From positions 1 to 64,000 of the forward strand of contig JAFWMQ010000011.1 in the NCBI GenBank assembly GCA_017510605.1: a stretch of DNA of 64,000 nt, written 5' to 3'. The position numbers and the translations under genes are program-made. The notes under the pieces were generated by a model, which made no database searches, was not told the DNA's origin, and saw nothing but the letters and a program-made list of their open reading frames with translations. Shown here piece after piece: positions 44,460-53,651 of the stretch. Source of the stretch: Clostridiales bacterium (lineage in GTDB: Bacteria; Bacillota; Clostridia; Saccharofermentanales; Saccharofermentanaceae). Position 1 is the first letter of the stretch. Each line of letters starts with the position of its first letter.

Positions 44460-44837
44460 ATGTCAGAAAACCTTGCCAGCAAGATCACTGATTCCGAGCT
44501 GGAAGTCATGAAGCTGCTGTGGCGCACAGAGGACGCTCTGCCCGTTACAGTGATTCGTGAGAAGCTTCAGGAATCAAAGGGCTGGGAGCCTGCGACGATC
44601 AAGACGTTGATCTCCAGGCTCGTGTCAAAAGGCGTCGTACGCCAGGAAAAACGAAATGTTTACTACTATTCTCCCGTTATCACGGAGAAGGAATACAGTT
44701 CATGGGCTACTAAGGATCTCATTACCCGTTTATATAACGGAAAGGCCCGCGATCTGATAGCTTCTCTTGTCAATTCGGAAGGCCTTTCTCAGGACGATAT
44801 TGCCGAATTACGGGATATGTTCAAGGTGGAGGAATAA
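44460..44837 (+). CDS. BlaI/MecI-family transcriptional repressor
   Basis: 125 residues from the ATG at 44460; the in-frame ATG at 44445 is part of the GGAGG ribosome site. The winged-helix domain reads ISDxELEVMKLLWR-like at the start, then TVIREKLQESKGWEPATIKTLISRLVSKGVV and a wing with YYYSPVITEKEY. The C terminus is the dimerisation helix pair. In known systems such repressors are cut by a BlaR1/MecR1 membrane protease when it senses a signal. The BlaR1-like gene follows 4 bp later, with matching operators upstream. Confidence 0.92.
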   Translation: MSENLASKITDSELEVMKLLWRTEDALPVTVIREKLQESKGWEPATIKTLISRLVSKGVVRQEKRNVYYYSPVITEKEYSSWATKDLITRLYNGKARDLIASLVNSEGLSQDDIAELRDMFKVEE

Positions 44838-44841
44838 AAAA

Positions 44842-47592
44842 ATGTATTCATTGCTTGTTATGACCATTAGCGGCAGTATTATCGCGCTGCTTCTGATGTG
44901 TCTGCGCTATACCGTTTTGCGCAAAATGCCGAGCACGGTCTATTACTATGCATGGCTTCTGGTACTTTTGCGTTTTGCATTGCCCCTTCCGGGACTTATT
45001 CCCGCAATGGGAGAGACAACAGCTGATATGACCGCTTCTGAAGTTCCCGCTGCTTACAGCGAGATCTACGTTCAGGAGAACACGGACCACGTTTCAGAGA
45101 CCGGTCACAGTGAGGTTGTGAAAAGTGATACACCTGAAGCAAAAGGAACTCAAATTGCCCTTGATGCATCGGAAACACAGGATCTGACAGTTTCTGAGAC
45201 TGCCCCGAAGGCTATGCCTGCAATTGACTGGAAATCACCCGCGCTCTGGCTCTCAGTCTGGGCAGCAGGTGCATTCGTGAGCATGGGGATTACAGTGATC
45301 TCTTATTTTCATTTCAGCTTAAGCCTGAAGAAAAAACTTATGGAGCCCGACAGCTTTACCAAAGCGGTATATGCTTCGATTCCCGGCAGAAAGCCTGCTC
45401 TCTATTTCTCGGATTCAGCCCGTACACCAATGATGTTAGGCGTTTTCAGACCGAAGATCGTTCTGCCCCGGCGCGAGTACAATGAAGAGCTCCTGCTCAA
45501 CATTCTCCGTCACGAGCTTACACATTACCGCCGCTTTGACACGCTCTATAAGTGGGCCGCAGCAGCAGTCCTTTCATTGCACTGGTTCAATCCTGTAGCC
45601 TGGGTTATCCGCAGAGAGTTTAACCGCGCATGTGAGCTGAGCTGTGATGAGATGCTTCTGCGCTCCATGGACAAAGACGAGAAACAGTCTTACGGCAATT
45701 CGCTCCTTTTGATGGCAGCGTCATCACCTCTGCCTTCAGCCGTTGTCGCAACGAGTTTTGCTACCGAAAAGAGAAATCTCAAGGAAAGACTTGTTCAGAT
45801 AATGAGCTATAAGAAGAGCGGCACGCGCTTGCTTGCAGCAGTCCTTGCTATAACGCTCCTGACAGGATGCGGAGTGGCTGCCGGTCCTGTTTCCGCAAAA
45901 GCTACAGAAAAGCAGCAGGAGTCTGCCGCATCTAAACCGGAAGCCGGAACTAAAGAGGAAGGCGTTGTCCGGGTAAAAAACATTGATGAGCTCCTTGCCG
46001 CGATCGCTCCCCATACCGTGATTGAAATGGCGGAAGGCGTTTATGATCTGAGCACGGCATCTAATTATGGCAAGGATTCTGAGAGTGATTATTATTCATG
46101 GAACCTCGAATGTGCTGATGACACAAATGATGTCAGCGCCGAGCTGGTCATCCGTGATGTTAAGGACCTTACGATCCGCGGTGCCGGAATGGGCAAGACA
46201 ACCATTGAGGCAGTTCCGAGATATGCGAATGTAATTGATTTCAGAGGATGCAGTAAGATCACGGTATCAGACCTTACAGCCGGTCATACGGAGAAACCCG
46301 GTTTCTGTTCAGGCGGCGTCCTTCTCTTTGAGAACTGCAATGACGTTAATGTAGAAAAATGCGGTCTTTACGGATGCGGTACGATCGGCGTCAGGGGACT
46401 TAGCAGCGAAAAGCTCAACGTAACAGACTGCGACATCTATGAATGCAGCGACGGCGCAATCGATGCTACGTATTGCGAGGACGTTTTTGTCAGCGGCTGT
46501 GACATTCATGATCACGGAACACGTAATGACTCTTATAGTCCATACTGTCTCTTCACCGCTGACTTCGGTACGCGCTTTACTGTCTATAACTGCAAGATCC
46601 ACGACAACATGGCAGAAGGTCTGCTCTATACATGCGGTACGGAGAACGTGATCTTCATCTCCAATGAGGTTACGGAAAACACATTTATTAGCAACGCTTT
46701 CTATTTCGAGCAGTATGGTGCTGCTATTGACGGCTGCCAGTTTGACGGAAATAACTGCATCCACTGGTATAAGTCAGATGCACGTATCAAAGCGGCCGAT
46801 ACAAACGGTAATATGCTTGAGGATGATCAGTTCACATCCATGAAGCTTCGTGACATCGATCCTGAGACAGTAATTCCAAAGACTGTAGCGGTTCCCACCC
46901 TCGAAGCGAAGGACGTCCCTCCGGGAACCGAGGTCAACGTAACGACGGTCGATGAGTTCCTCGAAGCCATCGGACCTGACCGTATCATCGTCCTCGACGG
47001 AACAAACTTCGATTTGTCCAAGGCAGAGAATTACGGCGGTATAGGCACCGAGTTCTACAGTTGGGAAGATACATATGACGGTTTCCAGCTTGTCATCCAC
47101 GACGTAGATAACCTGGTCATCAAGGCTAAAGATCCGGATCCTTCCGCAACGACACTTGAAGCGCTCCCGCGCTATGCAAATGTTCTCTTTTTCAGGAACT
47201 GCTATTACATTACTGTTGAAGGTTTTACTGCGGGCCATACGAAGGAGAAGGGTACATGCGCCGGCGGAGTTCTCTATTTCAGTGAATGTGAGAAGATCAC
47301 GGTCGAGAAGATGCGCCTTTACGGCTGCGGAGACATGGGCATTGATACTTTTATGTGCTCCGACATTGATGTCATAGAAACCGAGATCTATGAGTGCACC
47401 AGCGGAGCGGTGTTCTTCTATGAGACCAAGGGTATCAACCTCCAGGACTGCAACATACACGATGTCCCGACTCCGGCACTGACATTCACGGCTTGTAAGA
47501 ACATGACCTGGGACGGCCAGAAGCTTGAAGGTGATGAGTTGAGATATGACGTTAAAACCGACGGAACGCTCATACCCTTGAAAGATATATAA
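44842..47592 (+). CDS. BlaR1-like M56 membrane protease with two beta-helix modules
   Basis: 916 residues from the ATG at 44842, which has GGAGG upstream. The N-terminal third has membrane helices and an M56 zinc protease site H224-E-L-T-H228 with EFNRACELSCDE further on, as in BlaR1/MecR1. A last helix near 345 (LLAAVLAITLLTGCG) leads outside. Instead of the penicillin-binding sensor, the outer part is two homologous right-handed beta-helix modules (about 385-660 and 700-915), each starting with an (I/V)xEFLxAIxPxxxI-like strand and repeating DCDIYECS-type rungs. The signal may be a carbohydrate. It should cut the BlaI-like repressor. The second module lacks several rungs. Confidence 0.85.
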   Translation: MYSLLVMTISGSIIALLLMCLRYTVLRKMPSTVYYYAWLLVLLRFALPLPGLIPAMGETTADMTASEVPAAYSEIYVQENTDHVSETGHSEVVKSDTPEAKGTQIALDASETQDLTVSETAPKAMPAIDWKSPALWLSVWAAGAFVSMGITVISYFHFSLSLKKKLMEPDSFTKAVYASIPGRKPALYFSDSARTPMMLGVFRPKIVLPRREYNEELLLNILRHELTHYRRFDTLYKWAAAAVLSLHWFNPVAWVIRREFNRACELSCDEMLLRSMDKDEKQSYGNSLLLMAASSPLPSAVVATSFATEKRNLKERLVQIMSYKKSGTRLLAAVLAITLLTGCGVAAGPVSAKATEKQQESAASKPEAGTKEEGVVRVKNIDELLAAIAPHTVIEMAEGVYDLSTASNYGKDSESDYYSWNLECADDTNDVSAELVIRDVKDLTIRGAGMGKTTIEAVPRYANVIDFRGCSKITVSDLTAGHTEKPGFCSGGVLLFENCNDVNVEKCGLYGCGTIGVRGLSSEKLNVTDCDIYECSDGAIDATYCEDVFVSGCDIHDHGTRNDSYSPYCLFTADFGTRFTVYNCKIHDNMAEGLLYTCGTENVIFISNEVTENTFISNAFYFEQYGAAIDGCQFDGNNCIHWYKSDARIKAADTNGNMLEDDQFTSMKLRDIDPETVIPKTVAVPTLEAKDVPPGTEVNVTTVDEFLEAIGPDRIIVLDGTNFDLSKAENYGGIGTEFYSWEDTYDGFQLVIHDVDNLVIKAKDPDPSATTLEALPRYANVLFFRNCYYITVEGFTAGHTKEKGTCAGGVLYFSECEKITVEKMRLYGCGDMGIDTFMCSDIDVIETEIYECTSGAVFFYETKGINLQDCNIHDVPTPALTFTACKNMTWDGQKLEGDELRYDVKTDGTLIPLKDI

Positions 47593-47616
47593 TATACAGC
47601 CTTCATATAGGCAAAA

Positions 47617-47646
47617 ACAGGGGCTTCGGAATTCCGGAGCCCCTGT
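47617..47646. terminator. Bidirectional terminator between convergent genes
   Basis: ACAGGGGCTTCGGAA pairs with TTCCGGAGCCCCTGT. On the minus strand it is followed by TTTTT, so it mainly ends the small zinc-finger peptide gene, and it also stops the BlaR-like transcript. Confidence 0.8.
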
Positions 47647-47668
47647 GTTCTAAACAATCGTAATGCGG

Positions 47669-47881
47669 TTAATCAGGAACAATTTCTGAATAGTGTTCTG
47701 TCATCACATGATATCCATATTTGATTTTATTATAAAAAACTCTTTTACAAGACGGACATGTAAGAGGCTGTGATGTATCCCCAAAGCCTGCACCTGATAT
47801 CTGAGCTAATTCTTCATCAGATAACTCATCGATCTGCTGGTTCAATTTCGCCTTTATCGCTTTTCTTTCCTCGTCTGTCAT
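47669..47881 (-). CDS. Small protein with GG-like leader and C2H2-type zinc finger
   Basis: 70 residues. The N-terminal part (QQIDELSDEELAQISGAG) resembles double-glycine or Nif11-like leaders, with Gly-Ala-Gly in place of Gly-Gly. The second half has CPSCKRVFYNKIKYGYHVMTEH, that is C-x2-C-x12-H-x4-H, the spacing of a classical C2H2 finger. It may be an exported zinc-binding peptide or simply a small regulator. GGAAAGGAG precedes the ATG. Confidence 0.75.
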   Translation of the reverse strand: MTDEERKAIKAKLNQQIDELSDEELAQISGAGFGDTSQPLTCPSCKRVFYNKIKYGYHVMTEHYSEIVPD

Positions 47882-48123
47882 AGTTGATCTCCTTTCCTAT
47901 TTTCGAAAGATTTTTGAATTTACATTCTCATTTTATTCTAGTGGTTTTATCTCGTAATAAACTTGGTGTAAATAAAGAATAAATGTGGATTTGATATTTA
48001 ATCGTATTTCCTGCAAGGCATTGTTTTCGATAGCCATATTTATTACAATTTTCTAAGAGACCCATTTTGGCATAGAACGTATCATTGACCGTGACATCCC
48101 CTTGTGTAGGAAAGGAGTGCTTT

Positions 48124-48591
48124 ATGTCTGTTATTAAGAAGGTTTTCTCGTTTGTGCTTATTGCCGTAATGCTTGTGGGTGTTTCCGCGTGTATTCCAAG
48201 TAATGCTCAATGTGAAGTAGTCAGTGCTGAGTATGTGAATGGCATCCCGATGTCGGGTGGTCTTACCGTTAATTATGAAGGTTTCGATACTTTTGAGGTC
48301 ATAATTAATGTTCAGGCAGCTGATAAGTTGACGACCGAAAACCTGAAAGGCGATGAATTCAGGCAAGCTGTTTATAAAAGCGTTTCAAAGGGATGCTCTT
48401 TGACCTGCAACGGTACCGAAGCGGAATTGAAATACGGTTTCTGGCCGTCAACCGCATCTACTTACATGGCGTCAGAGATAAAGATGTTCTTCCTTGTTCC
48501 CGAGGGGACTGATGCTAAGGATCTGACCTTCAAACTTGACGGAGCAGTTTTGGGCAACCCTGATTACCAGTTCACATATACACCGGAGTAA
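48124..48591 (+). CDS. Small lipoprotein of unknown function
   Basis: 155 residues from the ATG at 48124 (AAAGGAG upstream), giving a good signal peptide and lipobox VSAC. The mature part looks like one immunoglobulin-like or beta-sandwich domain (FEVIINVQAADKL, GCSLTCNGTEAELKYGFWPS, DLTFKLDGAVLGN). No family is recognised. Confidence 0.75.
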   Translation: MSVIKKVFSFVLIAVMLVGVSACIPSNAQCEVVSAEYVNGIPMSGGLTVNYEGFDTFEVIINVQAADKLTTENLKGDEFRQAVYKSVSKGCSLTCNGTEAELKYGFWPSTASTYMASEIKMFFLVPEGTDAKDLTFKLDGAVLGNPDYQFTYTPE

Positions 48592-48643
48592 TTAAAAACG
48601 CAGCTATAATCTCCGGAATACGGTTTGTTTGCCAAACATGAAA

Positions 48644-48678
48644 AAGGTCTCGGAAACTGTGCTCCGAGACCTTGTTTA
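48644..48678. terminator. Bidirectional terminator between convergent genes
   Basis: AAGGTCTCGGA pairs with TCCGAGACCTT around AACTGTGC. T-rich sequence follows on the plus strand, and a run of A precedes it on the minus-strand side. Confidence 0.85.
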
Positions 48679-48693
48679 AAGATTAAAGTCTGA

Positions 48694-49092
48694 TCAGTTC
48701 ACAAAGGTCGCAAAAGACGTGATCGCTCCAATGAATGTTATTATAACGATCAGTACCAGAAGAACCGTGTCTGCTATATACATCCATTTCAGCACATTGC
48801 CAAAGGTGTAATCACTTTTCTGACGTCTTACATTGACCATCAGGACCCAGGAAATGAGATATCCAACAAACTGGATGATGGTTCCAAAAGCCGTGAAAAC
48901 CACCGAATCTGACATCACACTCCGGGATGCCTTTACCGAAAGGAACAGTATCGAAACGTAGATAATTAAGCGTACAACAGGAATGCCATATCTCAGGAGA
49001 AGCGAAATGATGCAGTAACGTCTTGCTTTTTCAGCGGTAAATTCTTCGTATTCAGAACTGTAAGCGCTGTTGTCGATATAAGAGTCGTCCAT
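48694..49092 (-). CDS. Small membrane protein of unknown function
   Basis: 132 residues from the ATG at 49092 with GGAGGTG upstream. An acidic cytoplasmic start is followed by three or four hydrophobic helices (about 30-52, 60-85, 105-130). No motif is recognised. Confidence 0.65.
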   Translation of the reverse strand: MDDSYIDNSAYSSEYEEFTAEKARRYCIISLLLRYGIPVVRLIIYVSILFLSVKASRSVMSDSVVFTAFGTIIQFVGYLISWVLMVNVRRQKSDYTFGNVLKWMYIADTVLLVLIVIITFIGAITSFATFVN

Positions 49093-49203
49093 ATCCACAC
49101 CTCCATATGTTTTCCTTATGGTTGCATAATAGCACTTTAAGAGGTGAATTTCAATAAAATTTTATCGTTATTCGATATATTGCAACACGTTGTCGAAAAG
49201 TGT

Positions 49204-49569
49204 TCAAAGCTTGTATTTGCTGCAGATATCAGGGTAGAACTCTTTTAAGAGCGCGTTCCATTGCTTGGCGGTCTTTCCGACATTGATGTAATAGCCGATA
49301 TAACCTGCAACACCGGCAGCTGCAAATAAACCAAACATACTTATAAGACCGATGACGAGGTTGCCTCCGATTATCGCGCCGATCCCCAGTATCAATCCCA
49401 AGACTGCGATAACGGCAGCAAGAATAATGATAGGCGTTTTTTGCGCCTTCTTTTTTTCGCTCAGAATGCCATATGCCTGGGCTATCTGTTCTTCTTTATA
49501 TTTTTTCTTGCGAAGCGCGCTTTCTAATTGAACACTGATACTGTAAACAGGAATCTCAACAATCTGCAT
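49204..49569 (-). CDS. Small two-helix membrane protein of unknown function
   Basis: 121 residues from the ATG at 49569 (AAGGGGTGCC upstream). An amphipathic N-terminal region (QLESALRKKKYKEEQIAQAYGILSEK) precedes two Gly-rich membrane helices (about 45-95). A short helical tail with WNALLKEFYPDICSKY ends it. No family is recognised. Confidence 0.65.
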   Translation of the reverse strand: MQIVEIPVYSISVQLESALRKKKYKEEQIAQAYGILSEKKKAQKTPIIILAAVIAVLGLILGIGAIIGGNLVIGLISMFGLFAAAGVAGYIGYYINVGKTAKQWNALLKEFYPDICSKYKL

Positions 49570-49758
49570 GACAGGCACCCCTTTGTATTTGATCTGTCTC
49601 AATATAACATCTTTTCTATGACGATAGCCAGTCATCGTTGGTGAAGATTATCGATAGCGGGAAATACTTTTTCGAGAATGCCGAATTTGTGACTAAAACG
49701 GTCTCAAACACTCACAAGATTAACACTTCCCGTACCGAGCTGCCGTCACCGGCATCCG

Positions 49759-50505
49759 TCAATAATCTTCCGACACGTGTATCATATAGAATGTGTCGCC
49801 GCCAGATCTGACTCTCTTGTAGCCGACGATCCAGTCGTGGGTATCATCGACATGAATCCTGACGCCTTTATCAAACGTATGAAGCATGTCGTAGTATTCG
49901 CTTCCCTGTGAGCCTTCGCTGTAGCGGTCTACAAATGCATTGTAGACTTCCTTTGCCTTTTCGGGATCATGGATCCTCATCTTCATCGTGAATTCGATTG
50001 CACCGGTGGACTCTGTTCCCTCGACATTAAAGCTTTCGATGTGATCGATCATCTCATCCGCAAGGATCAGGTCATAGAACATGAATAAGCCGTAGCCGCT
50101 GGCATCTTCATGGGTGTAGGCCGGATGCTTGAGTTCCTTATCGAAAGTTACAAGATCCGAGATATCATATGTGTGCGCGATGTCGTGATAATACTCATAT
50201 TCGGCAATGATCTCTTCGGTCGAATAGTCCTGGATAATGTAGTAACTGTCCCAGCCTTTATAGCCGCCGCCCTCATAGTAGTCTCTGCCTTGAGTTTCCC
50301 TGGTAGGTGTCGGCGTCGGATCCGGATTATCCCTGTAGAAACTGGTTTCCGTCCCGGCATCCTCATCCTCATCATATTCTTCCCAGACATCCGTGTTTGA
50401 CGAGCCTCTATAATTCAGGGTATATACCACAAGTACGGCTATTCCTGTTATTATGGTTAACGCAGCTGTTCCTGCTGCAATACCGATCAATACTTTCTTG
50501 GCCAT
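49759..50505 (-). CDS. Membrane-anchored extracellular protein of unknown function
   Basis: 248 residues from the ATG at 50505. One N-terminal anchor helix (about 5-30) is followed by an acidic linker (EEYDEDEDAG), a PTPTPT string and an outside domain with many Tyr and His. The domain contains DLVTFDKELKHPAYTHEDASGYGLFMFYD and ends DDTHDWIVGYKRV. There is no lipobox. Its layout is like that of the nearby lipoproteins. Confidence 0.7.
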   Translation of the reverse strand: MAKKVLIGIAAGTAALTIITGIAVLVVYTLNYRGSSNTDVWEEYDEDEDAGTETSFYRDNPDPTPTPTRETQGRDYYEGGGYKGWDSYYIIQDYSTEEIIAEYEYYHDIAHTYDISDLVTFDKELKHPAYTHEDASGYGLFMFYDLILADEMIDHIESFNVEGTESTGAIEFTMKMRIHDPEKAKEVYNAFVDRYSEGSQGSEYYDMLHTFDKGVRIHVDDTHDWIVGYKRVRSGGDTFYMIHVSEDY

Positions 50506-50608
50506 AATATCTGCACCTTTCCTGTTTTCGAAAAAGATCAACTACCCTTTATACAACCCGTAAGACGAAATTGTTGCATAGTACTCGCAATCAACAATTG
50601 CCGTCGTG

Positions 50609-51277
50609 TCAGCCCAGAATAATTTCCGGATCAAGTGCGAAATACTCAATACGGGAAACTGAGTAAGAATCGGGATTGTGACTGTATGTGATTCTGACGC
50701 TGCAGTCATAACCCATTTTCTTATCATCAAAACTATAACCGTAACAGTTCTTTTCCTTGTCAAACACAGTCATATCCTTATTAAATGCGGCTAAAGCCTC
50801 ATCCAAAGTTTTATAATGCAAATCGAGCAACGCGCCTCCGGAGATCAGCAATTTCTCGTACCAGTCCAGCTTTATATATACAACCGTACATTCTCTGACC
50901 GGAAGGGCTTTATCAGAACTGTTAAATATCCAGGTCATCATTCCCGTACCGTTTTTGTCTAAGCAAAGTTCATACATATATTGAGGTTTAAGAAGATAGT
51001 TCTCATCAACTTCTTCCTTATAAACATCAATTATTTCCCATCCCTTATCGAAAAATTCATCTGCCTTCATCGGGAATTCGAAAACATCTCCTTCAGCCCA
51101 GAACTGATTGCATGTGTCTTCGTTAAAATCTTCCGGAAGCACTTTATATGCATCGATTGCCCACTGAGCACCGGCCTTTCTGTAATATGAATCCTTTGAT
51201 GAACATGATGCCATGGTGAAAAGGACGCCTGTTAAAAGCAAAACTGCCAGTGCTCTCTTAAAAATACTCATTTTCAT
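50609..51277 (-). CDS. Lipoprotein of unknown function
   Basis: 222 residues with signal peptide and lipobox MASC. The mature part has Tyr- and Trp-rich strands and a KNCYGYSFDDKKMGYDC segment. AGGAGAG lies before the ATG. The gene upstream of the anchored protein at 49759-50505 is on the same strand about 100 bp away, so the two may form an operon. Confidence 0.75.
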   Translation of the reverse strand: MKMSIFKRALAVLLLTGVLFTMASCSSKDSYYRKAGAQWAIDAYKVLPEDFNEDTCNQFWAEGDVFEFPMKADEFFDKGWEIIDVYKEEVDENYLLKPQYMYELCLDKNGTGMMTWIFNSSDKALPVRECTVVYIKLDWYEKLLISGGALLDLHYKTLDEALAAFNKDMTVFDKEKNCYGYSFDDKKMGYDCSVRITYSHNPDSYSVSRIEYFALDPEIILG

Positions 51278-51331
51278 ACTCTCCTATTTTCCCCTGAAAG
51301 ACCAGGAGCTTTCTTAGATTATATCTTATTC

Positions 51332-51922
51332 ATGAGAGTAATATTGTTTGCTGGCGATTTCCGCACAATCGAAGCGTGGAACAGAACAGCTTATTTTATA
51401 AACAAGGCGACCGCACCGAGCGGCATTATTCGGAGTGTTGATGATGCTTACAGGGATGAAGTTGAACAACTTTCCAAAACAAAAACTAAGCACTGTGAAA
51501 CTGTATCCGATCTAATAAGGTTAATCTGCAGAATCTCTCCGGACATTCTTCTTGGTAAATACAATGAACCGCCGATAGATAATATTTATGGTTTTGTTTT
51601 TAATGCGGAAAAACTTTTAAATCCAGACACTTATTCATCTGAATACGCAGCATTTATATATGAAATGAAAAACTTAGAAAAACTAGGATGTAGTACCCTG
51701 CGTACTATTTCATACACGGGATCTGTTCTTAAAATCATTTTCACATTTCAACTTGGCGGCTTCAATATTGTAACTGATAAGGTTGAAGAGTGGCTTAACT
51801 TCACAAGAAAAAGCAACACACTTTCAGTTTTAGCTAAAAAGGAATTCGAGAGCAAATTCGAAAATGATCTCAAAGCCTACAACGAAGCTACTATAAAAGA
51901 ATTTGTTGGGATTTATGGGTAA
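51332..51922 (+). CDS. Protein of unknown function whose end lies in a duplicated segment
   Basis: 196 residues, probably cytoplasmic, starting MRVILFAGDFRTIEAWNR, mixed alpha/beta. No family is recognised. There is no Shine-Dalgarno sequence, and an AT-rich TTATATC lies just before the ATG, so it may be leaderless. Its last 12 codons belong to a 248-bp segment that is copied at 55885-56132, and its stop overlaps the start of a 55-codon frame (ATGGGTAA). Confidence 0.65.
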   Translation: MRVILFAGDFRTIEAWNRTAYFINKATAPSGIIRSVDDAYRDEVEQLSKTKTKHCETVSDLIRLICRISPDILLGKYNEPPIDNIYGFVFNAEKLLNPDTYSSEYAAFIYEMKNLEKLGCSTLRTISYTGSVLKIIFTFQLGGFNIVTDKVEEWLNFTRKSNTLSVLAKKEFESKFENDLKAYNEATIKEFVGIYG

Positions 51923-52082
51923 GCCGAGCGATGTGACTATCGTTTGGTGTGGAACGCTGGCTGTTCTCCTAGCTAGGCTAAAAAGGAAACCTTATGAGGT
52001 GACCCGCATCAAGCATGATGAGACGGAGCGGATCAAGAGACTAGGTGTCTATTACATGTGTATTGATAATCTTCCGCTATAA
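51915..52082 (+). CDS. Candidate 55-residue protein in the duplicated segment (copy 1)
   Basis: Starts with ATG inside the end of the preceding gene (ATGGGTAA) and runs 55 codons to TAA, just before a terminator. The product starts MGKPSDVTIVWCG, has a short hydrophobic run (TLAVLLARLKRK) and then KHDETERIKRLGVYYMCID. The overlap would allow coupled translation. Against it: of five coding differences to copy 2, four change the amino acid, so there is no sign of selection to keep the protein. Confidence 0.4.
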   Translation: MGKPSDVTIVWCGTLAVLLARLKRKPYEVTRIKHDETERIKRLGVYYMCIDNLPL

Positions 52083-52099
52083 AACAACCCGGAATTAAT

Positions 52100-52134
52100 G
52101 AAGCCTGCGAGTCATTTTTCGCAGGCTTCTTAGT
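52100..52134 (+). terminator. Terminator, copy 1 of three
   Basis: GAAGCCTGCGA pairs with TCGCAGGCTTC. Copies are at 56098-56127 (identical) and 56550-56579 (loop differs). Confidence 0.75.
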
Positions 52135-52201
52135 ATATTTTATTCACGATATAAACAACTCACGATTGAATTTTCGATCATAGCAGATTCTTTGGCGGCA
52201 T

Positions 52202-53284
52202 TCAGGACATCGGTAATCCTAAATAATGCATCAGCCACATAATAAATACTGATATGCCTAATCCCACTAAGACTATCAGTATGATCAGCAGTATCAATTT
52301 CAATAAGTATGTAGGCGCTTCACAGTAAGTCTTGCCGGTCTGTCCGTTGATAGCTACCTGATATGACTCTTTGCCAAATGTATAGCGGGCAATATATACG
52401 GGTGCCAAAAGATATCTGAACTTTACGTTATAGTAGTCGGTAGTAAATTTCCTGACGGAGAATCTGCGCTTTCCGACTTCGTACATGTCGTTTCTTATTA
52501 TTTTCCGCATCTTTATCTTTGAGCGCTCCCAGCTGTCGTTAAGTCCTACCGTATAACGTTCTGCCGGAATGCCTGCCAGGTATTCGGATGAATAAGGAAC
52601 CATTTTTGTGAAATCGAAATCCTGTACTCTTCCTATTTCAGGCATGCGGATCCTGTCAGAAGCATAGATGACAAGGTCGTCAAAGTAGCGGTTCGAAAAA
52701 CCTGTAACATAAGGTGCCGGTTCCTTTTCCACATCAAAGACTGCACCCAAGTAGGACGTGACAGTTTGAGCATCGAAAGTCCAAAACGGAAGATATATGC
52801 CGACTATGTTTTCGAGCTTGCTTCTGGCGACTTTTTGGGAGACAAATGATTTTCTGTTCAAAAAATCAGTGAAGTATTCCTGAGCTTTTTCTTTAGTGAT
52901 CGAGAACGGGATTATTGCCTGAGGCGCCATGATTTGCACATTCTCAGCTGCAGGTGTTACGCTGGTCGATCCGCAGAAAGGACATGCACCGGTAACCTGC
53001 TCGGCGTTGTAAAGAGTCTGGCCGCCACAGTTTGCACAGATGATCAGTTTTTTGATGTGACCCCAGTTTACACTGGCACGCTGCAAAGCAGAATTGAAAT
53101 CGAGTTCTTCGATGGCTTTGCCTGAACCAGGCTGAGGGAGCTGCGATGACAGACCGCAAAAAGGGCATTTGAGATTCAGTGATTCAGCATCGAACTTGAC
53201 ACCAATAGAAGCTCCACAGCCCGGACACTTAACGTCCGAACTCGAAACATTAACTGCTCCTATTACCCACTTATTCTCAGGCAT
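52202..53284 (-). CDS. Zinc-ribbon protein with C-terminal membrane helix
   Basis: 360 residues. Two zinc ribbons near the N terminus (CPGCG...CPFCG and CANCG...CPFCG, within residues 19-105) are followed by a beta-rich domain (about 120-310) with IIPFSITKEKAQEYFTDFL and GIYLPFWTFDA. A single hydrophobic helix lies at about 325-350. This matches a clostridial family often named TFIIB-type zinc-ribbon or PriA-like protein, without known function; the helicase motifs of PriA are absent. Its start overlaps the gene upstream by 8 bp. Confidence 0.8.
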   Translation of the reverse strand: MPENKWVIGAVNVSSSDVKCPGCGASIGVKFDAESLNLKCPFCGLSSQLPQPGSGKAIEELDFNSALQRASVNWGHIKKLIICANCGGQTLYNAEQVTGACPFCGSTSVTPAAENVQIMAPQAIIPFSITKEKAQEYFTDFLNRKSFVSQKVARSKLENIVGIYLPFWTFDAQTVTSYLGAVFDVEKEPAPYVTGFSNRYFDDLVIYASDRIRMPEIGRVQDFDFTKMVPYSSEYLAGIPAERYTVGLNDSWERSKIKMRKIIRNDMYEVGKRRFSVRKFTTDYYNVKFRYLLAPVYIARYTFGKESYQVAINGQTGKTYCEAPTYLLKLILLIILIVLVGLGISVFIMWLMHYLGLPMS

Positions 53285-53651
53285 TGCTTAAACCCATCCC
53301 TTTATACGCCCGGCTCGTATAATTCCTGATATTATTGTCTTTGAATATGCCTTCTTCTGTATCTTCAACTATCCATGCGTAGCCAACAGCCTCTTCCTTA
53401 TATATAAATGCAAAGCATTTCACAGGAAAATTCTTGGGCAAGTCAGGTATTGTCTCATATACATCCGCAAACGCAGACAGTGCCGGTCTGCCCTCGACCT
53501 TCATTAAATAATCTGAAGACTCTTTGCAGATGCTTTCAAGCGTATCTCTGTATTTTTCTATATCAGTTGTAAGATAAAAATCACTCATTAGTTTAATCTC
53601 TCTTAGACTCATTTCCTGCTGAGAAACCGTTCTAAAAACAGTTATTTCCAT
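53277..53651 (-). CDS. Small protein of unknown function
   Basis: 124 residues, probably cytoplasmic, starting MEITVFRTVSQQEM. It overlaps the lipoprotein gene before it by 10 bp and the zinc-ribbon gene after it by 8 bp, so all three are likely one operon with coupled translation. AGGTGG lies before the ATG. The sequence FAFIYKEEAVGYAWIVEDTEE is beta-rich. No family is recognised. Confidence 0.65.
   Translation of the reverse strand: MEITVFRTVSQQEMSLREIKLMSDFYLTTDIEKYRDTLESICKESSDYLMKVEGRPALSAFADVYETIPDLPKNFPVKCFAFIYKEEAVGYAWIVEDTEEGIFKDNNIRNYTSRAYKGMGLSNA

Larger units (their letters stand above)
51887..52134 (+). repeat. 248-bp duplicated segment, copy 1
   Basis: Nearly identical to 55885-56132, with a few substitutions and no length change. 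It contains the end of the 196-residue gene, a 55-codon frame and a terminator. Confidence 0.9.
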
